Below, in pieces: positions 50,082-58,440 of a stretch of 64,000 bases of DNA; within the stretch, counting starts at the first letter, position 1, and each line of letters opens with the position of its first letter. The position numbers and the translations under genes were made by a program. The DNA lies in the NCBI RefSeq assembly GCF_049942825.1, contig NZ_CP187970.1, positions 7,130,001 to 7,194,000 on the forward strand. Reading direction: 5' to 3'. This DNA comes from Paenibacillus_G sp049942825 (GTDB lineage: Bacteria > Bacillota > Bacilli > Paenibacillales > NBRC-103111). The notes under the pieces were generated by a model that worked only from the letters and a program-made list of their open reading frames with translations, was not told where the DNA came from and did not search any database.

Positions 50082-51071
50082 TCACTTCACAAAGGGGAAC
50101 AACAGCTTCTGATTATCGGACCAGAACATATTCGCCTGGTCGATCACCTTCGTATCCGTATAGAAGGCATCCTTCACCCGCTTGCCTTCCAGCGCCTCGA
50201 CCGCGTATTGAACGCCGAGATAGCCCATGGAGAACGGGTTCTGGATGATCGTCGCCTGCACGATCCCTTCCTGCAGGTATTCGATATCTTCAGATGTGCT
50301 GTCCATGGTCACGAGCTTCACCCGGCCCTCGAGCCCTTCCTTCACAATCTCCGCCACGACCCCGCGGGTCGATGAGCCGTGCAGCACAGCGATGCCTGTC
50401 GGCGTGTCCAAAGCGTGGGCCAGCCGTCGCACTCCCTCGCCGCACTCCTCCGGGTCCGCATAGCAGTACGTCTTCTCGACGATCTGGATCTTCGGGTGCC
50501 GGGCCATCTCGTCGAGGAAGCCCCGCTCCCGCTCGGCGGCGGCCTGGCCGTCCGGCTTGAAGCCCACCACGGCCGCCCGGCCCTGGTCGCCCAGCAGCTC
50601 GGCCAGCTTAAGGCCGGCCTTCTCGCCCGCTTCATAATGGTTGACACCGATATAGCTGAGCGGCTTCGGCGAATTCAGGCGCGAGTCGATCGTAATGACG
50701 GGGATATTGTTCGCCGCGGCTCTGGCGACCACCTCGGCGGGCTCCGTGTCATCGCTCGGAGCCAGAACCAAAGCGCTGCGCTTGTAGTTGATGACATCGG
50801 AGACCAAGGCGATCTGCCCCTTGATATCCTGCTCCGATTCCGGCGCTTCCACCAGGACATCGACATTGAATTCTTTTTCCGCCGCTTCCGCCCCGCTGAT
50901 GACCGCTTTCCAGTAGTCGCTGTTCTTCGATTTGACGATCAGGGCTATCTCTTTCCTTGCGGGTAATCCCGCTCCCGCCGTTTGCGTCAGCGTGCCGCAT
51001 GAGGTGACACCGACCGCGGCCGCCAGCAGCGAAAACAGAAGCATACTCCGTCTTGGGAGGCGTCTGCTCAT
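50082..51071 (-). CDS. Orphan sugar-binding lipoprotein (probable sensor partner of the kinase)
   Basis: 329 residues from ATG 51071, which overlaps the kinase stop (ATGA). N-terminus MSRRLPRRSMLLFSLLAAAV ends in a lipobox (VTSC). Peripla_BP_4 features: KEIALIVKSKNSDYWKAVISGAEAAEKEFNVDVLVEAPESEQDIKGQIALVSDVINYKRSALVLAPSD, NIPVITIDSRLNS, AAVVGFKPDGQAAAERERGFLDEMARHP, GIAVLHGSSTRGVVAEIVKEG, VKLVTMDSTSEDIEYLQEGIVQATIIQNPFSMGYLGVQYAVEAL. No permease or ATPase is attached. Its position at the end of a YesN/YesM operon matches systems (such as Clostridium XylFII-LytS) where a binding protein presents the sugar to the kinase. Confidence 0.9.
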   Translation of the reverse strand: MSRRLPRRSMLLFSLLAAAVGVTSCGTLTQTAGAGLPARKEIALIVKSKNSDYWKAVISGAEAAEKEFNVDVLVEAPESEQDIKGQIALVSDVINYKRSALVLAPSDDTEPAEVVARAAANNIPVITIDSRLNSPKPLSYIGVNHYEAGEKAGLKLAELLGDQGRAAVVGFKPDGQAAAERERGFLDEMARHPKIQIVEKTYCYADPEECGEGVRRLAHALDTPTGIAVLHGSSTRGVVAEIVKEGLEGRVKLVTMDSTSEDIEYLQEGIVQATIIQNPFSMGYLGVQYAVEALEGKRVKDAFYTDTKVIDQANMFWSDNQKLLFPFVK

Positions 51072-52876
51072 CCGCTCTCCCCTCCTCTCGCGCCCGCCTG
51101 GTATGGAATCCACAACGTTACCGTGGTGCCCTCCTCCAGCCGGCTCTCAATCTCGAGACCGTACTCTTCCCCGTACATCAGCCGGATGCGCTCATGCACA
51201 TTGCGGATGCCGACACCGGTGCCGGTCCCTCCGCCCTCAACCGCTTCCGCCTGCAGCAGCCCCCGCACCTTCTCGGGCGGCATGCCGAGCCCGTCGTCCG
51301 CGACCGTGATGCGCACCCGGTCGCCGGCCCGCTCCGCCCGGATGGAGATGAACCCTTCGTCGACCATCATCTCGATGCCGTGGTAGATCGCATTCTCCAC
51401 CACCGGCTGCAGGATGAGCTTGACGGTCGGGCAGTCTTTTACCTCGTCCTCACACTCGATCTCAAAGCGGAATTTGTTCTTGTACCGCATCATCTGGATG
51501 ATGAGATAGTTGCGCACATGCTCAAGCTCTTCCTGCACCGTGATGACCGATTTACCCTTGCTGAGGGAGATCCGGAAGAACTTCGACAGGGAGGTGATCA
51601 TCCGGATGACCTCCTCGCTCTTCCCGCTGCCCGCCAGGCGGACCACGGAATTCAGTGTGTTATAAAGGAAGTGCGGGTTGATCTGCGACTGCAGCACTTC
51701 GAGCTCACTCTTACGCTTGGCCTCCTGCTCCTTCACGCTCTGTTCCATGAGCTCGCGGATGCGGGCGACCATGAGATTAAAGCGCCGGGAGAGCCGCCCG
51801 ACCTCATCCTCTCCGCCCTCTTGGATATGGATGTCGAAGACGCCCTGCTCCACCTTGCTCATCGAACGCTCCAGCCGGCGGATCGGCTGGGATATCTTCG
51901 CCGACATGAACGCCGACAGGAGCAGCACGAACACGAGCACCCCGAGCATCAGCCAGGCGAGGAACCAGCCGATCTCCCGCTTGGCGGTGACAATCTCGTT
52001 CATGTAGGAGACGCCGATCATTTTCCACCCGATGTTATTGACGGTCTGGATCGTGATGAGCCGTGTCTCCCCGGTGCTGTCGTCCACGTAGTTGCCGTAA
52101 GCATACTTCATCGCCTGCTCGACATTCTCGTATTTCAGACCGGCATAGATCAGCTGCTGCTGGGGATGGTATACCATGTTCCCGGCCGACTCATCGATGA
52201 TATACACATAGCCGCGCTGTCCCAGGCTGACCCGGCTGAGCAGGTCGTCAATCGTCTTGAAGTTAAAATCCACGAGCAGCACCGCCGGCTCCCGCACGCC
52301 GTCCCGCTCCAGGATGATGCTCCTGCTCATCGAGACGACCCACGGATACTTGCCTTTGTACAGGTTCTGCACATGCGGCAGCGAAACGGACACATGGCCC
52401 GGATTCTCAACGGCCGACCGGAACCAGCTCTGTTCCGTAATCCGCGTGTTACGCCGCATCTCCACTTCCGGCAGATGAGCCACCGGGGAGCCCTCGGCTG
52501 TGAACAACGCCATCGAGACTACATCGCTGCGGGTTTCAAGAATGGTCGCGAGCTGCTCTTCCAGCTTCGCGTCCGGCACGGTCTTCGAGGCGCGGATCCG
52601 CTCATCGACCATTTTGAATGATTGGGCCATGCCGTCCAGATACATCTCCACATTGAGCTTGACCTGTTCTACGATCTGCTCATTGCCGATGAACGCATTC
52701 TGCTCCGCGGTCCGGGCGAACTTGTCGTAGAGCAGGACTGAGACGACGACCATCACGAGAAGCGTCATCAGCATGAAGGACGCCGTGATGATGAACTGGA
52801 TGCTCTTCACCTTCCAGATGTCGATTAGGGAAGACAAAGGTCCCCGGCCCGGCGGCTGCGGAACCCGCCGTTTCAT
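51068..52876 (-). CDS. YesM-type sensor histidine kinase
   Basis: 602 residues from ATG 52876, which overlaps the regulator stop by 4 bases. TM1 (SIQFIITASFMLMTLLVMVVVSVLLYDKFA), an extracellular Cache-like sensor (~55-300), TM2 (FLAWLMLGVLVFVLLLSAFM), HAMP (QPIRRLERSMSKVEQGVFDIHIQEGGEDEVGRLSRRFNLMV), His_kinase with phospho-His in LQSQINPHFLYNTLNSVV, and HATPase_c (VVENAIYHGIE, ADDGLGMPPEKV, GVGIRNVHERIRLMYGEEYGLEIES). This is the LytS/YesM class that pairs with AraC-type regulators. It probably senses an extracellular sugar through the lipoprotein encoded next. Confidence 0.93.
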   Translation of the reverse strand: MKRRVPQPPGRGPLSSLIDIWKVKSIQFIITASFMLMTLLVMVVVSVLLYDKFARTAEQNAFIGNEQIVEQVKLNVEMYLDGMAQSFKMVDERIRASKTVPDAKLEEQLATILETRSDVVSMALFTAEGSPVAHLPEVEMRRNTRITEQSWFRSAVENPGHVSVSLPHVQNLYKGKYPWVVSMSRSIILERDGVREPAVLLVDFNFKTIDDLLSRVSLGQRGYVYIIDESAGNMVYHPQQQLIYAGLKYENVEQAMKYAYGNYVDDSTGETRLITIQTVNNIGWKMIGVSYMNEIVTAKREIGWFLAWLMLGVLVFVLLLSAFMSAKISQPIRRLERSMSKVEQGVFDIHIQEGGEDEVGRLSRRFNLMVARIRELMEQSVKEQEAKRKSELEVLQSQINPHFLYNTLNSVVRLAGSGKSEEVIRMITSLSKFFRISLSKGKSVITVQEELEHVRNYLIIQMMRYKNKFRFEIECEDEVKDCPTVKLILQPVVENAIYHGIEMMVDEGFISIRAERAGDRVRITVADDGLGMPPEKVRGLLQAEAVEGGGTGTGVGIRNVHERIRLMYGEEYGLEIESRLEEGTTVTLWIPYQAGARGGESG

Positions 52877-54522
52877 CGCTGGCCCTCGGCCGCCGCGCTC
52901 CGGTATTCCTTCGGCGAAACGCCCGCATACTTGCGGAACGAGAAGCTGAAATAGTTCGGCTCCGCATAACCGACCTTCTCGGCAATCTCGAACGCCTTCA
53001 GATCCGTCGTGCGCAGCAGCTCCTTCGCCGCTTCCATGCGGATCTGGCTGAGGTAGGAGCCGAAGGTGGTTTTGGCTTCTTTTTTGAAGATCGACGAAAA
53101 ATAGCCCGCCGAAATATGCAGCATCCCGCACACCTTGTTGATCGAAATGTCCGTCTCATGATAATGCTGCTGGATGTATTCCTTCGCCTGGTCGACCAGC
53201 GACTTGTAAGCATACTGCCGTTCGCTGGCGATCCGGCTCATGATATTCGTGCATATGCCGAGCACCCAGTTCTTGGCCTCCTGCGGGTTCGTGAACTTGT
53301 GCAGCTCCGCCAGGGGCACGAAATCCGGGCCAAAGATGGCGTCCAGGTCCGCATTGGAATCCTTGGCCGCCTTCAGGATCGCCGTCAGGATCTCGATCAG
53401 GTAGATCTGATAGTCCTTGAACGATACGCCCATGTCGGCGATGCCCTCGAACAGGCTCTCGACGATCTCCCCGATCTCCTGGGGCGTCCCCACCTTGAGG
53501 CAGCGGATCAGCGCATGCTCCTTGAGCTCGTCGAAGCGCAGTTTCTCCACGAAGCGCGTCTCGACGTCGCTGATGCAAATGATCCGGTTGTCGCCAAGGA
53601 TCGGCCGGTAGTCGAGAGCGAGCACCGCGTCCTGGAAAGAGTACGCTACCTCGGGCAGCGCCGGGCAGAAGGTGCCGACCCCGATCGTCACCGTGAACTT
53701 GAGGTACTTGTCGATGCTCTGCCGGATCTCCTCGAGCACCGCGAGCGTACGCTCCATGAGCGGCTCACGCTGTGCCCCTTTGACCGCGCTTAGCACGACC
53801 ACATGGCGGTTGTGAACGAAAACCAGGCCGAGATCGTGGCGGGCCACAATCTCCTCAGCAATGTTCAGCACGGCAAAGAGCTTCAATTCCGTGTCCTTGG
53901 AGCGGCGCAGCGAGCCGGAATCGGCTGGCCCCTCCTGATCATCCGCTCCGAGGTTGTCGAGCGACAGCAGCGACACCGCGAACCCGCAGCCCTGCAGGTC
54001 GAGATTATAGCTCTCGCACTTCTCCTGGATCTCCCGCAGCGGCAAACGCCGGGTCACCAGGGAGGCAAGGAACACCTCACGGAGCACCGGCAGGCTCTTG
54101 CGGTAATGCTCCTGCAGCGTCTGCACGTTCTCCCTGCGCGCCGCTTCGTCGTCGATCTGGCTCTTGATTTTGGCGAGCATGCTTACCAAGTCCTCCGACG
54201 AATACGGTTTCAATAAATACTCATCAATATGCAGCTTGACGGCCTTCTGGGCGTATTCGAATTCGTCGAAGCCCGTCAGGATGATGATCTTCGTCGTCGG
54301 ATAATGATCGCGGATCCATTCGGAGAGCTGCAGCCCGTCCATGAACGGCATCTGGATATCCGTCACAACCACGTCCGGCACGAAGCGTTCCATGAGCTCG
54401 ACCGCCTCCTGGCCGTTCTCTGCCGCATCCACGAGCTCGAAGCCGCAGGCCGCCCAATCGATCTCCGCGAGAATGCCTTCCCTTACGTCCGCTTCATCTT
54501 CCACAAGCAGTAATTTGTACAT
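52873..54522 (-). CDS. YesN-type response regulator with AraC DNA-binding domain
   Basis: 549 residues. The receiver domain is intact: acidic pair in YKLLLVEDEADVREGI, Asp in PDVVVTDIQMPFMDGLQL, Lys in EYLLKPYSSEDLVSML. A ~300-residue central region follows, then the AraC HTH (~445-540: DISINKVCGMLHISAGYFSSIFKKEAKTTFGSYLSQIRMEAAKELLRTTDLKAFEIAEKVGYAEPNYFSFSFRKYAGVSPKEYRS). It is the first gene of a three-gene coupled operon with its kinase and a sugar-binding lipoprotein. Probable target is the mglBAC promoter with its 21-bp-spaced repeats (inference). Confidence 0.93.
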   Translation of the reverse strand: MYKLLLVEDEADVREGILAEIDWAACGFELVDAAENGQEAVELMERFVPDVVVTDIQMPFMDGLQLSEWIRDHYPTTKIIILTGFDEFEYAQKAVKLHIDEYLLKPYSSEDLVSMLAKIKSQIDDEAARRENVQTLQEHYRKSLPVLREVFLASLVTRRLPLREIQEKCESYNLDLQGCGFAVSLLSLDNLGADDQEGPADSGSLRRSKDTELKLFAVLNIAEEIVARHDLGLVFVHNRHVVVLSAVKGAQREPLMERTLAVLEEIRQSIDKYLKFTVTIGVGTFCPALPEVAYSFQDAVLALDYRPILGDNRIICISDVETRFVEKLRFDELKEHALIRCLKVGTPQEIGEIVESLFEGIADMGVSFKDYQIYLIEILTAILKAAKDSNADLDAIFGPDFVPLAELHKFTNPQEAKNWVLGICTNIMSRIASERQYAYKSLVDQAKEYIQQHYHETDISINKVCGMLHISAGYFSSIFKKEAKTTFGSYLSQIRMEAAKELLRTTDLKAFEIAEKVGYAEPNYFSFSFRKYAGVSPKEYRSAAAEGQR

Positions 54523-54810
54523 AGTCGGTCCTCTCTATCGCAGGACATACCAATAGCCCGGCATAGGCCAGGCCGGTATTCCTCCGGTCCGGAGTTCGGC
54601 AGCGGGATGGACTCCCCTCTGCCGCCCCGGCATGTCATCATTATGGTGTAATCACTGTACCAGAATCCCGCAGGGTTGGGAAGTGGGGAGAGGTGGCAGC
54701 GGTTGCGGCGCAAGGCCAAGCCGGAGGGCTGGGGCTGAAAAGCGCCGGAAGCAGATGATCGAGTACTGCCTGCTCCAGCTGGAGCGGTTCGTACAGGCGG
54801 ACGCCCCGGC

Positions 54811-55677
54811 TTACTCGCCGAACTCCCGCTCAAATGCCTTGTACGCCGCCTGCCCGGCCGAGCGATCGTAGACCGCAAAGACGACACGCGCGAACGCCCC
54901 GGCGAACACCTCTTCCACCAGCACCTCGCGGAACCAGACCGCCACCTCCTGAGGGCGGTTGCGGAATACCCCGCAGCCATAGGCTCCGAGGACCACCGTG
55001 CGGTGCCCGTGCAGCACAGCCGCGTACAGCGCCCGCCGGATGCGGCCGCGCATGACGGCGCCGATCTGCGCTTCGGCCTCGGGCTCCCGTTCCCGGATCA
55101 CGCCCGCGTTCACGGCCGGCGCCGTGATGAATGCCGCCGGGTAAGCTTCGGGCAGCAGACGGTCCTCATCGTCCCGGAAGACGGGTACGGCCGGCGAGTA
55201 GATCATGTAATCCGAGTAGAGCGCCGTCCGCCGTCCCCGGTTGTATTCGTACATCTCCTGCATCTGCACGATGCAGGGATACAGGCCGCTCGCGCGGGCC
55301 AGGCTCTCCTCCTGGGCCTGGCTCCCGCCGAGGAAGCCGCCGCCCGGATTCTTCGCGGAGGCGAAGTTCAGACAGGCGGCCGGCCCGCCGTCCTCGCGCC
55401 AGCAGCGGTAAGCCGCGGCCAGCGTCGTCTCGGGCGTCAGCTCGATGCGCACCGCGGCTTGGCTGCGTCCGTCTGCACCGGATACCGCTGCCTGCAGCGC
55501 TGAAGCGCGCCCGTGCAGCTCCTCATCGGTGCCCGGCCGGTACAGGACCGAGCCCCGCACGGCCGCCTCCTGCGCCGCGTGAAGGTCGACCCATTCGCCC
55601 TTGGGGTTCCCGTATCCGCCCGCCTCCAGAATCTCCAACGTCTGCGCGGCCACCGCCGCTCTCCCCGATCGGTTCAT
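54811..55677 (-). CDS. Bacterial-type poly(ADP-ribose) glycohydrolase (DUF2263/TIGR02452 macrodomain)
   Basis: 288 residues from ATG 55677 (MNRSGRAAVAAQTLEILEAGGY); ATG 55689 and a TTG at 55722 are alternatives. The macrodomain catalytic signature GGG-x7-QEE is complete in CLNFASAKNPGGGFLGGSQAQEESLARASGLYPCI, which is the PARG hallmark. Further family segments are YSPAVPVFRDDEDRLL, FITAPAVNAGV, VMRGRIRRALYAAVLHGHRTVVLGAYGCGVFRNRPQEVAVWFREVL. It should release ADP-ribose from poly- or mono-ADP-ribosylated targets. It is last in an operon with an ARH-type hydrolase, NadR, PnuC and an NrtR-like regulator, which makes ADP-ribose turnover the common theme. Confidence 0.92.
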   Translation of the reverse strand: MNRSGRAAVAAQTLEILEAGGYGNPKGEWVDLHAAQEAAVRGSVLYRPGTDEELHGRASALQAAVSGADGRSQAAVRIELTPETTLAAAYRCWREDGGPAACLNFASAKNPGGGFLGGSQAQEESLARASGLYPCIVQMQEMYEYNRGRRTALYSDYMIYSPAVPVFRDDEDRLLPEAYPAAFITAPAVNAGVIREREPEAEAQIGAVMRGRIRRALYAAVLHGHRTVVLGAYGCGVFRNRPQEVAVWFREVLVEEVFAGAFARVVFAVYDRSAGQAAYKAFEREFGE

Positions 55678-55738
55678 GGGTTGTTCCATCCTTTCTTGAA
55701 GCACGTTCAGTAAATTTCGCAACTCTTCAGAGAGCTCC

Positions 55739-56626
55739 TCACCTGTCGCTGGCTTCCCTTCGGTACGCAGCTATCCGCTCCGCGAGCTCATCCAGCCGCT
55801 CCTTGATCCGAATCTTCCCGGCATAGGCTTCCGGAATGCCGCCATATCCGTAATACACGCCGGCCAAGCCTCCGGCGATGGCCCCGATCGTATCCGTATC
55901 TCCGCCGAGGTTGGCGGCTTCCTGCACGGCCTCGGCGAAGCTATGCGTCGTATTCAAAATGTACAGCACCCACCGGAACGTATCCACGACATACCCGGTC
56001 GGTCCGCAGTCCGGCTCGCCGCCCAGCGCCTCCGCATAAGGAGTGCCGGCCGTCTCCGATGCGAGCACAAGCCCCAGCTCCTCCCCCTGCAGCAGGCGGT
56101 ACGCCATCCGGTTGTACATCACGCAGGCTTCGCTGCACCGCTCATCCCAGTGCGTCATCTTCGACTGCATCCGCGTGACCGTCTCCATCCGCTCCCTATC
56201 GGTATAGATCAGGGCCGCCGGCAGACAGCGCATCAGGGAGCCGTTGCCCGCAGTGAAGCCTCCGAGATCCTGATCGGTGACGAACGACGCTTCGAACCAG
56301 TCTCCCTTGTACCGCTGCAGGGCCCGCCGGATGATGTTGCCGATGTCTTTTGGGTCCGACCGGTACCAATCCAGAAACCGCTCGCCGATCGCTCCCATCG
56401 GGTCCTCCGGGCAGGCCAGGATGCCTTCGGCCACGCACAGGGTCATCATCGTGTCGTCCGTCACTTCCCCAGGGTCGAGGTCCCATACCCCTCCTCCGAT
56501 CATCTCCGTCAGCCTGCCGTACTTCTTCCGGATCTCCGCCCGGGTCATGAACTCCGTCGTGCCGCCAAGCGCATCCCCTACAGCCGTGCCGTATAAGCCG
56601 CCTCGGATTCGATCCATGATATTCAT
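55739..56626 (-). CDS. ADP-ribosylglycohydrolase (ARH/DraG family)
   Basis: 295 residues from ATG 56626, 8 bases after GAGGAG. The fold's metal motifs are both present: EVTDDTMMTLCVAEG (T-D-D-T) near residue 60 and NLGGDTDTIGAIAGGLAGVYYG (D-T-D-T) near 250, which together bind the two Mg2+ ions. The opening MDRIRGGLYGTAVGDALGGTTEFM and NGSLMRCLPAALIY are typical. It should hydrolyse ADP-ribosyl bonds (Arg-, Ser- or O-acetyl-ADP-ribose, not decidable). It lies 34 bases behind nadR and 61 bases ahead of the PARG gene. Confidence 0.95.
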   Translation of the reverse strand: MNIMDRIRGGLYGTAVGDALGGTTEFMTRAEIRKKYGRLTEMIGGGVWDLDPGEVTDDTMMTLCVAEGILACPEDPMGAIGERFLDWYRSDPKDIGNIIRRALQRYKGDWFEASFVTDQDLGGFTAGNGSLMRCLPAALIYTDRERMETVTRMQSKMTHWDERCSEACVMYNRMAYRLLQGEELGLVLASETAGTPYAEALGGEPDCGPTGYVVDTFRWVLYILNTTHSFAEAVQEAANLGGDTDTIGAIAGGLAGVYYGYGGIPEAYAGKIRIKERLDELAERIAAYRREASDR

Positions 56627-56660
56627 CTGCATCTCTCCTCTCCCTTCGCACAGGGGCCCT

Positions 56661-57716
56661 CTACCTGCTTGCCTGCAGCCCCGAAGCCCACCGATTGCCC
56701 AGACTCTCATACCTGCGGTACGCCTGGAGCACGGCCGACACCGCGGCCACCCGCTCTTCAAGCGTGCCGCTCACTTCAATATAAGGCACGCGCCACTCCT
56801 TGAGCAGCGCGGTGAACCGCTTCTGGAACTTGCCGCGATGAACCTCTCCCGACCGGTCCCACGTGTCGTCGTAAGGAATATCGTCACCACACAGGAAGAC
56901 AAGGTCGTAAGCGGCGGCCGCCTTCCGGGCCAGCTCCTCCAGCCGTGGCAGTGCCATGCCGTGGTAATCCAGGGAGAAGAGATAGGTCGTGACCGCATTC
57001 GTATCCGTAAAAAGCACCCCGTCCGCCTCGCCCGCCAGCTTCTCTTCCCGCTCCACATGCCCCTCGGCCAGCTCGACGAGCTGTTCGGGGGTCAGGCGCC
57101 GGTCCTGCTGGTGCGCGGCCCAGTATTCGCGTCCGTACTCCGGCATCCAGGCCGTGCCGTGCGCCTCGGCCAGGGCGGAAGCCAGCGTCGTCTTGCCCGT
57201 GGAAGGCGCGCCGAGCAGCACCACTCTCGTGATCAGGTCGCGGTAGACGACTCCGTCCACGTAGGCGCGGTTCGCGTACGGCTGCTGCCTGACCGCCGTC
57301 CCTGAGACCGGGAAGACGGTCCGCGCCGGATCGACCTGCCGGTTCACGGCCCCGAGCCTGCGGCTCATATGATCGCCGTACGGCTCACTCGAGAAGAAAT
57401 GCGTCACGCGCCGGCCGCCGAGCAGCCCAAGGATATAATCCTCCTGCAGCTTCTGGATGCGCGGCGTATACCCTGTCTCCGCGGGACCGTCCCACGCTTC
57501 GATCACCTCGGCCTCCGGGTAGAGCCTCCGGATCCAGCCGGCGCGCACCGTCAGCGGAATGTCCGTCGTCTCGGGGCAGTCGTAGATGACGACGATGAGA
57601 TGGTCCGTCTCCTGCAGCCCCGTCTCGATCATATACTGATGCCCCTTGTGCAGCGGGGCGAATTTGCCCAGCGTGAGGCCGAGGGTTGCTTTTGCACCCG
57701 TATCACCGGTATTCAT
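56661..57716 (-). CDS. nadR: NadR-type bifunctional nicotinamide-nucleotide adenylyltransferase / ribosylnicotinamide kinase
   Basis: 351 residues. The N-terminal adenylyltransferase has GLTLGKFAPLHKGHQYMIETG (HxGH) and FSSEPYGDHMSRRLGAVNRQVDPARTVFPVSGTAVRQQP (family SxTxxR region). The C-terminal kinase has Walker A VVLLGAPSTGKTTLASALA and EYGREYWAAHQQD. Unlike the E. coli protein there is no N-terminal HTH, so it is an enzyme only. It converts nicotinamide riboside to NMN and NMN to NAD. Its ATG overlaps the pnuC stop by 4 bases, so transporter and kinase are coupled. Confidence 0.95.
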   Translation of the reverse strand: MNTGDTGAKATLGLTLGKFAPLHKGHQYMIETGLQETDHLIVVIYDCPETTDIPLTVRAGWIRRLYPEAEVIEAWDGPAETGYTPRIQKLQEDYILGLLGGRRVTHFFSSEPYGDHMSRRLGAVNRQVDPARTVFPVSGTAVRQQPYANRAYVDGVVYRDLITRVVLLGAPSTGKTTLASALAEAHGTAWMPEYGREYWAAHQQDRRLTPEQLVELAEGHVEREEKLAGEADGVLFTDTNAVTTYLFSLDYHGMALPRLEELARKAAAAYDLVFLCGDDIPYDDTWDRSGEVHRGKFQKRFTALLKEWRVPYIEVSGTLEERVAAVSAVLQAYRRYESLGNRWASGLQASR

Positions 57717-58381
57717 ATTCCCACCTCCGCATCGCTAACCTGCAGGAGGGCCGTCCGCTGCCTGCGGTATTCCCTGTGCCACTGTACCCAGCCGCCCGCG
57801 GCAATGCCGAGAAACACGGCATACAGCAGAGCCACCCCATACAGTTCCTTATAAGCGTACATCCCCACCGACAGCGCGTCGACGGTGATCCAGAGCAGCC
57901 AGTTCTCGAGCACTTTGCTCGAGAGCAGGAACTGGGCGAGCAGACTGAGCGAAGCGATGAACGCATCGAGATACGGGATCGAAGCGTCCGTATACCGGGC
58001 GAGCACATGGCCCCATCCGGCCGACAAGGCTGCGAGGAGAAGGACCCCACTGACAGCCTGCCTGCCGGTCAGCCGGCGGGTCGGCCGCACCCTGGCCTCC
58101 CCTCTCCCCGTCAACCACACGATCCAGCCTTGAATGCTGAGCACGAAGTACAGCAGCTGCAGCGACATATCCGCATACAGCTTCGCATCGCGGAAGAGGA
58201 AGAAGAAGCAGACGACGTTGACCAGCGAGACCGGCCAGCACCACAGGTTCTGCCGGGCCGTCAGCCAGACGCTCATCAGTCCCGTCGCGGTCGCCGCCCC
58301 TTCCAGCAGCGACGAGGAGGTGGCCGCGGCGAACCCGGCCGCTCCCAAGATCAGAAGAATCCATTCCCATGTCCGGCTCAT
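57713..58381 (-). CDS. pnuC: Nicotinamide riboside transporter PnuC
   Basis: 222 residues from ATG 58381, 9 bases after AAGGAG (ATG 58387 is too close to the SD). Seven or so membrane helices. PnuC signatures are RQNLWCWPVSLVNVVCFFFLFRDAKLYADMSLQLLYFVLSIQGWIVW and SKVLENWLLWITVDALSVGMYAYKELYGVALLYAVFLGIAAGGWVQW, with the NR-binding W-x(3)-N pattern. It provides facilitated uptake of nicotinamide riboside, trapped by NadR. A promoter and operator lie at 58395-58426. Confidence 0.95.
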   Translation of the reverse strand: MSRTWEWILLILGAAGFAAATSSSLLEGAATATGLMSVWLTARQNLWCWPVSLVNVVCFFFLFRDAKLYADMSLQLLYFVLSIQGWIVWLTGRGEARVRPTRRLTGRQAVSGVLLLAALSAGWGHVLARYTDASIPYLDAFIASLSLLAQFLLSSKVLENWLLWITVDALSVGMYAYKELYGVALLYAVFLGIAAGGWVQWHREYRRQRTALLQVSDAEVGI

Positions 58382-58394
58382 AAGCATACTCTCC

Positions 58395-58426
58395 TTTTTA
58401 TACTATCAATTTGACTATATTGTTAA
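58395..58426 (-). promoter_or_regulatory. pnuC promoter with NrtR-like operator
   Basis: On the minus strand TTAACA (58426-58421) and TATAAA (58402-58397) are 18 bases apart. The block from 58395 to 58422 (TTTTTATA-c-TATCA, then TTGAC-TATATTG) matches the block before nrtR (59235-59262) at 24 of 28 positions and is an imperfect dyad centred on TATCA..TTGAC. It fills the promoter spacer, so a bound regulator would block RNA polymerase. Confidence 0.75.
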
Positions 58427-58440
58427 TTAAAAAAAATTGG

